Of a stretch of DNA of 7,835 nucleotides, positions 1-6,315 are shown in pieces. The notes beneath the pieces were generated by a model that was not told where the DNA came from, searched no databases, and was given only the letters and a program-made list of their open reading frames with translations. Source of the stretch: Chloroflexota bacterium. Its GTDB lineage: Bacteria > Chloroflexota > Anaerolineae > Aggregatilineales > UBA3940. The stretch covers positions 1 through 7,835 of the forward strand of contig JAHEME010000116.1 in NCBI GenBank assembly GCA_024643825.1, in the 5' to 3' direction. Both the position numbers and the translations under genes were made by a program. How positions within the stretch are numbered: position 1 is the stretch's first letter; each line of letters opens with the position of its first letter.

Positions 1-1
1 G

Positions 2-1699
2 GCGGGCGCAGAAATTCTGGAAACCAACACCTTCGGCGCAAATCGGTACAAGCTGGCGGAGCATGGACTTCAGGAGCAGGTGGCGGAGATCAACCGGGCC
101 GGGCTTGCACTGGCGAGTCATGTCCGGGATGTGTCAACCAATCCGGCGGTGTATGTCGCGGGATCGGTTGGCCCGCTGGGGGTGCGATTGGCCCCCTTCG
201 GGCGGGTTTCGCTGCATGATGCCTACGAAGCGTTCTGTGAGCAGATCGAAGCGTTGTGCGGCGCGGACGTGTTGAGTCTGGAGACGTTCTCCGATCTGTT
301 TGAACTGCGAGAAGCCGTCCGCGCTGCGCAGGATACGTGCCCGGATACGCCGATCATGGCGGAGGTTACGTTCACGCGGGATGATCGTACCCTGCTGGGG
401 GATGCGCCCACGCAGGTCGCGCAGGCGTTACGAGACCTGAACGTGGCGGTGATCGGGGTGAACTGCTCGAATGGCCCGGCGCAGATCGGGCGCATCATCA
501 AGGCGATGCAGGCGGCAGCCCCGGATGCGATATTCGCGGCGGTTCCCAACGCAGGGTGGCCGGAATATGTGGGCGGTCGGGTGATGTACCCGGCAGGGGC
601 GGGCTACTTCGCAGAGTATGCCCTAACAATGCGCGCTCAGGGCGTATCGGTGATCGGCGGCTGCTGTGGGACGACCCCGGAACACATCGCAGCGATGCGG
701 GCGGCACTGGACGATCCGCAGCGACGTTCTACGAGCATTTTGAGTGTGGATGACGAAGTGGAAGTGATAGACGAGGAAGGTGAATCGCACGCGCCGAGCC
801 GCCTCGCCCAAAAGTTGGCACACAAAGAGTTCCTAATTTCGGTGGAGGTTTCCCCGCCGAGGGGGATCGCCACTGAAAAAGTGCTCCGGGCGGCGGAACT
901 GCTGCGCGGGGCGGGGGTCGATGTATTGAACGTGGCGGATACGCCGATGGCGCGGATGCGGATGAGTCCGTGGGCGGTCAGCTATCTGCTTCAGGATCGG
1001 ACAGGGATGGAGACGGTGCTGCACTTCCCCACACGGGGGCGCAACCTGCTGCGGATTCAGGGCGATCTGCTGGCGGCGCATGCGCTGGGGGTGCGCCACC
1101 TGTTCGTGGTGATGGGCGACCCAACTCACATCGGCGATTACCCGGAAGCCGCCGACAACTATGACATCGTTCCTTCCGGGCTGGTGAAGCTGATCAAGCA
1201 GAACCTCAACGAAGGGCAGGACTCGGCAGGGAATCGGCTCGGTCAGCCGACGAACTTTGTGGTGTCATGCGCGGTGAATCTTCAGGCCCCTGACCTGGAT
1301 CGAGAGATCAAGGTAGCGCATCGCAAAATAGAGAACGGGGCGGATTACCTGATCAGCCAGCCGATCTTCGAGGAAACCACCTACGAACGGTTTGCGGAAC
1401 GCTACGAGGCGCTGCACGGGCAGTTGACCACGCCGATTATGGCGGGGATCATGCCGCTGTACAGCGCGCGTCACGCCGCCTTTCTGCACAATGAAGTGCC
1501 CGGTGTAGTGATCCCGGATGCGATCCTGCATCGCATTGAGGCCGCCGGGGAGGATGCTCCCGCCGAAGGGGTACGCATCGCGCAGGAGATGGCGAATGAT
1601 CTCAGGCAAATCGCCGCCGGTATTTACCTAATGCCCCAGTTTGGGCGCTATGATCTGGTGGCAGAAATTGCTGAAGCGGCGCGCGCTGCCGTCACTTGA
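2..1699 (+). CDS. Bifunctional homocysteine S-methyltransferase / 5,10-methylenetetrahydrofolate reductase (5' truncated by window edge)
   Basis: This is a YitJ-type fused enzyme of methionine and one-carbon metabolism, presumably cytoplasmic. The frame is open from base 2, so the start lies outside the window; 565 residues are visible and roughly 50 are missing, judged from the usual length of about 600. The N-terminal half is a homocysteine methyltransferase domain. It begins with ETNTFGANR and carries the zinc-ligand pattern: Cys in VNCSNGP (visible residue 155) and the Cys pair in GGCCGTTPEH (221-222). An acidic linker follows at about 245-270. From about 274 to the end lies the FAD-dependent MTHFR barrel, with EVSPPRG, VVMGDPT and LISQPIFE. 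The reductase makes 5-methyl-THF; the first domain methylates homocysteine to methionine. No cobalamin-binding domain is present, so the actual methyl donor of the first domain cannot be read from sequence. The gene ends with TGA at 1697-1699. Confidence is high for the family and moderate for the donor. Confidence 0.93.
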   Translation, partial: AGAEILETNTFGANRYKLAEHGLQEQVAEINRAGLALASHVRDVSTNPAVYVAGSVGPLGVRLAPFGRVSLHDAYEAFCEQIEALCGADVLSLETFSDLFELREAVRAAQDTCPDTPIMAEVTFTRDDRTLLGDAPTQVAQALRDLNVAVIGVNCSNGPAQIGRIIKAMQAAAPDAIFAAVPNAGWPEYVGGRVMYPAGAGYFAEYALTMRAQGVSVIGGCCGTTPEHIAAMRAALDDPQRRSTSILSVDDEVEVIDEEGESHAPSRLAQKLAHKEFLISVEVSPPRGIATEKVLRAAELLRGAGVDVLNVADTPMARMRMSPWAVSYLLQDRTGMETVLHFPTRGRNLLRIQGDLLAAHALGVRHLFVVMGDPTHIGDYPEAADNYDIVPSGLVKLIKQNLNEGQDSAGNRLGQPTNFVVSCAVNLQAPDLDREIKVAHRKIENGADYLISQPIFEETTYERFAERYEALHGQLTTPIMAGIMPLYSARHAAFLHNEVPGVVIPDAILHRIEAAGEDAPAEGVRIAQEMANDLRQIAAGIYLMPQFGRYDLVAEIAEAARAAVT

Positions 1700-1731
1700 T
1701 TGGAGCGCCTCATGCCTAACGGTGGAGAATC

Positions 1732-1735
1732 GGAG
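1732..1735 (+). promoter_or_regulatory. Shine-Dalgarno of the small L7/L12-like gene
   Basis: GGAG stands seven bases before the ATG at 1743. It fixes that ATG as the start in preference to an in-frame ATG at 1641, which would put the extra residues inside the upstream enzyme gene. Confidence 0.6.
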
Positions 1736-1742
1736 TATTTTC

Positions 1743-2009
1743 ATGGACATCAGAGAACTTTCCGAACGAGTAGACCAACTCAGCAATCGTGTCAGCCAAT
1801 TGGAGCACGCCCTGGCAGCGATGCACGATCAGGCAGCAATCCCCGCCGGATTCCCGGATGATCCTCCCAGCAGCGAGTACCCCGATGTGATGGAAGCTCT
1901 CCAACGGGGCAACAAAATCGAGGCTATCAAACGGTATCGGGAACACAGAAATGTGGGATTGGCAGAAGCAAAACGAGCAGTAGAACAGATGGAAAAACCC
2001 TGGCGTTAG
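1743..2009 (+). CDS. Small coiled-coil protein with ribosomal L7/L12 C-terminal-like domain
   Basis: This is an 88-residue protein in two parts. Residues 1-30 form a textbook heptad series, with I3, L6, V10, L13, V17, L20, L24 and M27 at strict 3-4 spacing, predicting a coiled coil and hence oligomerisation. A proline-rich linker (31-45) leads to a C-terminal module at about 47-84. There, GNKIEAIKRYRE followed by VGLAEAKRAVE matches the helix-turn-helix core of the L7/L12 C-terminal domain, the part of the ribosomal stalk that contacts translation GTPases. It is far too short and differently built to be bL12 itself. It resembles the small stand-alone L12-CTD proteins found in several bacterial phyla, whose role I do not know. 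It lies 43 bases after the methionine/folate enzyme on the same strand, so the two may be co-transcribed. The domain match is by eye. Confidence 0.8.
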   Translation: MDIRELSERVDQLSNRVSQLEHALAAMHDQAAIPAGFPDDPPSSEYPDVMEALQRGNKIEAIKRYREHRNVGLAEAKRAVEQMEKPWR

Positions 2010-2032
2010 TGCCACCACGCTTACATTTCAGG

Positions 2033-2063
2033 AAGGGGAACCGCTAGGCACAGCTCCCCTTTT
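2033..2063 (+). terminator. Hairpin with T tract between convergent genes
   Basis: AAGGGGA (2033-2039) pairs perfectly with TCCCCTT (2055-2061). An inner GCT/AGC pair (2043-2045 with 2052-2054) closes a six-base loop, leaving a three-base bulge on the left arm. The right arm runs into four T residues (2060-2063). It starts 23 bases after the stop of the small + strand gene, so it is a plausible factor-independent terminator for that transcript. The T tract is short and only the + strand has one, so it would serve gatA transcripts poorly. Confidence 0.55.
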
Positions 2064-2072
2064 GAGTCCGGG

Positions 2073-3542
2073 TCAGGAAACGAGATCGAAAGAGGGGGCC
2101 TGCGTGTGCCACGTGGTCGTCTGCTCGTAGGCGTGGGCGGCATGCAGAATACGATCTTCGCCAAAGGCAGGGCCGATGAACTGTAGGCCAATCGGCAAGC
2201 CCTTGCCATCAAAGCCACAGGGCACGGAAATCCCGCAGATGCCCGCGAGGTTCACCGCCAGGGTGAACACATCGGAGAGATACATCTGAAGCGGGTCGTC
2301 CACGCGCTCGCCAATCTTGAATGCCGTCGTCGGGGAGACTGGCCCGGCGATCACGTCAACTTCCTCAAAGGCCCGATCAAAATCCTGCTTGATCAGAGTG
2401 CGGACTTTCTGCGCCTTGAGATAGTAGGCATCGAAGTAGCCTGCTGAGAGGGCATAGGTTCCCAGCATGATGCGGCGTTTCACTTCGGGGCCGAAGCCTG
2501 CACCCTTCGTCTGGCGGTAGGTCTCCCACATTTCGTCACCTTCGATACGAGGGCCGTAACGCACCCCGTCAAAGCGAGCCAGGTTCGCCGAGGCTTCTGC
2601 CGGGGCGACGAGATAGTATACGGGCAGTGCCGAGTCGGTGTGGGGGAGGCTGACGGGCTTCACTTCCGCACCCATTTCACCCAGTTTGTCAATTGCTTCC
2701 CGAATCGTTCGCTCGACATCCGGTTCAATGCCTTCGATGAAATATTCATCAGGGACACCGATTCTCAGACCTTTGATGTCCTCAGTGAGATCCGCTGTGA
2801 AGTCCACAACAGGCAGGCTCATCGAGGTGGAGTCGCGCTCATCGTGACCGACCATCGTATTGAGCAGCAGGGCAGCATCGGCGACGCTGCGGGTGAAGGG
2901 GCCGATCTGATCGAGCGACGATCCGAAGGCTACCAGACCATAGCGGGAAACGCGCCCATAGCTGGGCTTGATCCCCACCACGCCGGAGAGTGAGGCTGGC
3001 TGACGGATGCTGCCGCCCGTATCCGTGCCCAGCGCGCCTAATGCCATACGCGCCGCCACCGCCGCCGAACTCCCGCCGCTGGAACCGCCAGGAACGCGCT
3101 CGGTATCCCACGGGTTGCGGGTGATCTGGTAGGCGGAGTTCTCGGTGGAAGAACCCATCGCAAACTCATCCATGTTGGTTTTGCCGAGCATCACGGCCCC
3201 ATGCTGCGCCAAACGTTCAATGGCAGTCGCCGAATAGGGTGGACGGTAGCCTTTGAGGATACGCGAGCCGCAGGTGGTTTCGACACCCTCGGTGCAGAGA
3301 ACATCCTTGTAGGCAAGGGGAATACCGAGCAGGGGATGGTCTTCCCCGCTGGCGCGGCGTGCATCAGCGGCGCGGGCGGCTTCGAGGGCCTCATCGGTGG
3401 TAACAGTCAGATAGGCACGAATCGTGCCGTCAACTTCGGCAATGCGATCTAAGTGCGCCTGAGTCAGATCGACGCTGGAAACCTCGCCCGATTTGAGCAG
3501 CCCAGCGGCTTCGTGAATGGTCAGTTCGGTGAGTTCAGCCAT
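2073..3542 (-). CDS. gatA: Asp-tRNA(Asn)/Glu-tRNA(Gln) amidotransferase subunit A
   Basis: GatA is the glutaminase/amidase subunit of the cytoplasmic GatCAB complex. It releases ammonia from glutamine, which is passed to GatB to convert misacylated Glu-tRNA(Gln) or Asp-tRNA(Asn) into the cognate species. The 489-residue product has the family's usual length. The amidase-signature Ser-cisSer-Lys triad is complete: Lys79 in LAYKD, Ser154 in PGGSSGGS and Ser178 in TDTGGSIR. The neighbouring GIKPSYGRVSRYG and SLDQIGP blocks are typical of GatA rather than of general amidases. The ATG lies two bases after the gatC stop and has a strong GGAGG seven bases upstream, so the two genes are translated as a pair. 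gatB is not in this window, and the genes on both sides are unrelated. The gene ends convergently with the small L12-like gene, 63 bases away. Confidence 0.97.
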   Translation of the reverse strand: MAELTELTIHEAAGLLKSGEVSSVDLTQAHLDRIAEVDGTIRAYLTVTTDEALEAARAADARRASGEDHPLLGIPLAYKDVLCTEGVETTCGSRILKGYRPPYSATAIERLAQHGAVMLGKTNMDEFAMGSSTENSAYQITRNPWDTERVPGGSSGGSSAAVAARMALGALGTDTGGSIRQPASLSGVVGIKPSYGRVSRYGLVAFGSSLDQIGPFTRSVADAALLLNTMVGHDERDSTSMSLPVVDFTADLTEDIKGLRIGVPDEYFIEGIEPDVERTIREAIDKLGEMGAEVKPVSLPHTDSALPVYYLVAPAEASANLARFDGVRYGPRIEGDEMWETYRQTKGAGFGPEVKRRIMLGTYALSAGYFDAYYLKAQKVRTLIKQDFDRAFEEVDVIAGPVSPTTAFKIGERVDDPLQMYLSDVFTLAVNLAGICGISVPCGFDGKGLPIGLQFIGPAFGEDRILHAAHAYEQTTTWHTQAPSFDLVS

Positions 3543-3544
3543 CG

Positions 3545-3838
3545 CTAATCCTCCAACACCACGTCAACGCGGAACATGCCATCTTCCTTCGACTCCGTGT
3601 TTGCGAGAAGCTGTTCTCGTGGGAGGCCGGGGCGGACAACATCCTGCCGCATGACAGTCGTCACAGGCAGCACCGAGGCTGTCGGAGGGATGTCGCTGGT
3701 ATCAAGGCTTTGCAGACGTTCGGCATAGTCCAGAATGGCAGAAAGCTGCCCACGAAAGCGTTCCTTCTCCTCGTCGGTGAGGGCGAGTTTGGCAAGCTCG
3801 GCGATGTATTCGACTTCTTCTTTGCTGAGGGCCGTCAT
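3545..3838 (-). CDS. gatC: Asp-tRNA(Asn)/Glu-tRNA(Gln) amidotransferase subunit C
   Basis: GatC is the small non-catalytic subunit that wraps around GatA and holds it to GatB. The product is 97 residues, the normal size. It opens with the characteristic LSKEEVEYIAELAKLALTDEE helix. It continues with a second helix (FRGQLSAILDYAERLQSLDT), a proline-containing extended arm (SDIPPTASVLPV), then RQDVVRPGL and a C-terminal FRVDVVLED resembling the family's FxVPxVLE tail. The ATG at 3836-3838 has a modest AGGGA Shine-Dalgarno (3844-3848). It is first in the gatCA transcript, downstream of an extended -10 promoter. Confidence 0.95.
   Translation of the reverse strand: MTALSKEEVEYIAELAKLALTDEEKERFRGQLSAILDYAERLQSLDTSDIPPTASVLPVTTVMRQDVVRPGLPREQLLANTESKEDGMFRVDVVLED
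3550..3554 (-). promoter_or_regulatory. Shine-Dalgarno of gatA inside the end of gatC
   Basis: GGAGG on the minus strand overlaps the last codons of gatC and sits seven bases before the gatA ATG. The stop-CG-ATG arrangement suggests that ribosomes finishing gatC help to start gatA. Confidence 0.7.
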
Positions 3839-3871
3839 AATGTTCCCTATCGTGCGGAAAAGTTCGGCAAG

Positions 3872-3880
3872 ATTATAGCA
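3872..3880 (-). promoter_or_regulatory. Extended -10 promoter for gatCA
   Basis: The minus strand reads TGCTATAAT. It is a consensus TATAAT hexamer (3872-3877) preceded by the TG of an extended -10 (3879-3880). Transcription would start near 3865, leaving a leader of about 27 bases before the gatC ATG. No good -35 hexamer stands 16-18 bases upstream (CGCTCC at 17), and the nearest candidate, TTGAAC, is too far at 22 bases, so the extended -10 probably carries the recognition. The element lies just past the stop of the protease gene and gives gatCA its own transcription start. Confidence 0.6.
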
Positions 3881-3890
3881 CGCCGCCCAA

Positions 3891-6302
3891 TCAGGGAGCG
3901 TTCAACGCGGCCTGCACCGCCTTGAACGCATCAATGTTGCCATAACCGTACACATTATTCTCTGTTCCGGTATCCGCGCCGCACAGATCGGGCGCGCTGC
4001 GGTAGCCTGCGGTTTCTTCGATGATCTGTTTAGTCAGATCGATATTCCCGATCAAATCGGGGTTAGCCGACCACATCAGCGCCACGACCCCGGCTACATG
4101 CGGCCCAGCCATCGAAGTCCCATCAAGACTGGCATAACCGCCGCCGGGAACACTGGATTGGATGCTCTCTCCCGGCGCGGTGACATCCGGCTTGATGCGC
4201 CCGCTGCCATCGCCCAGCACGGGGCCGCGACTGCTGAAGTCGGCGATGTCCCCCGTCGTCGGGTCGGACGCGCCCACCGCCAGCCCATCTTCCGCGTTGG
4301 CGGGTGCCCAGATCGTATCGCAGGTAGGGCCGTCGTTGCCTGCGCTGACCACGAACATCTGCCCGGCGTTGCTCAGATTCTCGACGGCGATGCTCAGGGT
4401 GATCGCGTCGCAACCTTCCTGCGGCGGGCATCCCCAAGAATTGTTGGTCACCTGCGCCCCGCGTGCGGGATCGCCCTCGGTGAAGGGATCGCCGCCCTGC
4501 GGGAACGGGGCAAAGAGAAATTGCATACAGTCGAGGTAGTAGCCGGGGTTGCCCAGATTGCGGGCCAGGTTGCGGCAGGCGATCCACTTCGCACCCGGCG
4601 CAACGCCGATGCCGTCACTGCCGAGAATCGTGCCCGTCGTGTGCGTCCCATGACCGCCCGTGTCGGTTGGCTCGGATGTCCCTTCCCAGGGATCGAACCA
4701 GGTGTAATCGTGGTTCCCCGTGCTCCCCAGATATTGACTGCGTACCGCCGGGTGATGCCAGTCTACGCCACTATCAGCAATGCCTACAACGATACCCGTG
4801 CCTGTATCCTGGAGATCTGTCCATACTTTTTCCGCGTCAATGGCATCGACCCCTGCCGCCAGAGAACGTGGCATATAGGATTGATCGGGCGGGATGGTGA
4901 TTCCTTCCGCGTTGGCGGGCAAAGGTCGGGCATGAGGGCTGTTGAGAATACGGGCCACGTCGGGCCGCGCGGCGATCTGGGCACGAAGCAGGGGATTACC
5001 CTCGACTTCGATTCCGTTCACCAGATAATAGGGGGTGTAGTCCATGCCCTGCTGATCGAGGAAAGTACGCAGGTAGGCCTGCGTCGAGGCGGCGTGATCG
5101 GTGAGCATCTCATACACCGCTGCCGCACGCGCCTTCGGCTCTGCAATGTCACGCGCAGCACTGGTATCCAGTTGATCGGCCATCACCACGAAGAAGGTAT
5201 CGGCCTGCACACCCGTACGGCCTAACCCCACATACATCCCGGCGAAGGCGACCACCGCCAGCACGCCGGGGATCAGAGTAAACGCGCCTCTCCCGGAGAG
5301 GCGGCGCAGTAACGGCTGCACCGCCAGCAGAACGATAGCAAGCAGCGAGGTGATCCCCAGCCCCGCCAGCATCGCAGGCCCCCATGCCAGTAGAATCTCG
5401 TCAGGCATCCAGTCGCCTTCGAGTCCGCTGGTCATGGCAAACGGAACCAGCAACGCCGCCGTGAAGAATCCAAACGCCGCCCACCATCCGCTGCGAGGAT
5501 TCGCGTGCTCGGCAAGGACGAAAATCACCCCCGCGATCCACCCTGATGCAACCAGCGCGAGCGCGAGCATCAAATCCTGAAAGTAAAATCCGCGCGTGGC
5601 GAACAGGGCAGGCTCGACCGCCATCAGGAGGAACCCGGCGATCAACGTTGACCAGAACGGTCGCTGCGTGGGATGCTCCGGGTGGTAGGTGAAGATCAGC
5701 GTGAGGACGACGGTGAGTAGGATGCCGTTTGCGACCGCTTCGAGCAGCGCCAGCGGAAGCTCGGAAACGCGCCCCAGCGCCCCGACAGCCGCCCAACTCA
5801 CCGAAACCAGAATACCCAGCGAAATCCCGGTGATGAGGCTCCAACGCGGTCTGGCAGCGAAGAACATGCGGCGCGCGCTGATCATCACCGCGAGGGCGTA
5901 GATCAGCACCACCAGCGGCGGGATGGCATCCGGGATACCGGGCCAGCGCAGCCTGCGGTCTATGACCAGCATGCCCCCGGCGATCAGCGCGTGGCCGCCT
6001 GCCACCGCCAGCGCCAACGCGATTCCACGCCACAGCCTGAAGCGCGGACTCCGCAGAAACACAGCAATCAGGCCGAAGGGGATCAGCAGCCCCAACCCGT
6101 AGATCAGAGAACGGGCAATATCTCCGGCCAGGGTGGAGCCGAAAATCAGGCTGGTGAAAGAAGGTTCGAGTGTGATCAGCCACGCCGCGCCTGCAACGCC
6201 CACTACTGACATAATCAGGACAAGCAGCACCGCAGTCAGGCAGCCATAGACCTCCGGTGGCAGCGAATCCGATGGCAGAGGGGTAAGCGATTCTTGTTCC
6301 AA
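3891..6302 (-). CDS. Polytopic membrane protein fused to I9-type propeptide and S8 (subtilisin-like) serine protease
   Basis: With the TTG start at 6300-6302 the product has 803 residues. Residues of about 20-360 contain some eleven hydrophobic segments (counted by eye), with no known enzyme motif recognised. Residues of about 369-461 resemble an I9 inhibitor propeptide (TFFVVMADQ, YYLVNGIEVEG, RPDVARI). Residues of about 492-803 form a bacillopeptidase F-like S8 domain with an intact triad: Asp510 in IADSGVDW, His551 in GGHGTHTTG and Ser730 in GTSMAGPHVAG, with oxyanion Asn656 in VVSAGNDGP. Six cysteines lie in this domain, consistent with an extracytoplasmic location. An odd helix number with an inside N-terminus would also place it outside. 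I chose TTG because AGGAG stands six bases upstream and the start falls 13 bases after radA. An in-frame ATG at 6342-6344 overlaps radA and has no Shine-Dalgarno. The protease call is firm; substrate and role are unknown. Confidence 0.9.
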   Translation of the reverse strand: MEQESLTPLPSDSLPPEVYGCLTAVLLVLIMSVVGVAGAAWLITLEPSFTSLIFGSTLAGDIARSLIYGLGLLIPFGLIAVFLRSPRFRLWRGIALALAVAGGHALIAGGMLVIDRRLRWPGIPDAIPPLVVLIYALAVMISARRMFFAARPRWSLITGISLGILVSVSWAAVGALGRVSELPLALLEAVANGILLTVVLTLIFTYHPEHPTQRPFWSTLIAGFLLMAVEPALFATRGFYFQDLMLALALVASGWIAGVIFVLAEHANPRSGWWAAFGFFTAALLVPFAMTSGLEGDWMPDEILLAWGPAMLAGLGITSLLAIVLLAVQPLLRRLSGRGAFTLIPGVLAVVAFAGMYVGLGRTGVQADTFFVVMADQLDTSAARDIAEPKARAAAVYEMLTDHAASTQAYLRTFLDQQGMDYTPYYLVNGIEVEGNPLLRAQIAARPDVARILNSPHARPLPANAEGITIPPDQSYMPRSLAAGVDAIDAEKVWTDLQDTGTGIVVGIADSGVDWHHPAVRSQYLGSTGNHDYTWFDPWEGTSEPTDTGGHGTHTTGTILGSDGIGVAPGAKWIACRNLARNLGNPGYYLDCMQFLFAPFPQGGDPFTEGDPARGAQVTNNSWGCPPQEGCDAITLSIAVENLSNAGQMFVVSAGNDGPTCDTIWAPANAEDGLAVGASDPTTGDIADFSSRGPVLGDGSGRIKPDVTAPGESIQSSVPGGGYASLDGTSMAGPHVAGVVALMWSANPDLIGNIDLTKQIIEETAGYRSAPDLCGADTGTENNVYGYGNIDAFKAVQAALNAP

Positions 6303-6308
6303 AAAAGT

Positions 6309-6313
6309 CTCCT
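6309..6313 (-). promoter_or_regulatory. Shine-Dalgarno selecting a TTG start for the protease gene
   Basis: AGGAG on the minus strand is three bases (6313-6315) from the radA stop codon and six bases before the TTG at 6302. It supports TTG over the upstream ATG. The GGAG also pairs with CTCC just inside radA (CTCC-GCTGATCA-GGAG), so ribosomes terminating on radA could expose it. Confidence 0.55.
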
Positions 6314-6315
6314 GA

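Noticed and set aside
1641..1742. N-terminal extension of the small L12-like protein from an upstream ATG
   Set aside because: It lies mostly inside the methyltransferase/reductase gene and lacks a good Shine-Dalgarno. The ATG at 1743 has GGAG at proper spacing and begins the heptad series.
4098..5225. A 375-codon open frame on the + strand, antisense to the protease
   Set aside because: Its codons lie exactly in register with those of the protease on the other strand. A stop would therefore need a TTA, CTA or TCA codon in the protease, and these are rare in GC-rich genes. The translation is rich in Arg, Gly and His and matches no family.
5401..6183. A 260-codon minus-strand frame overlapping the membrane part of the protease
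   Set aside because: It is a shifted frame of the same stretch, rich in Arg, Pro and Gly with no recognisable domain. The main frame gives a coherent series of hydrophobic segments continuous with the protease.
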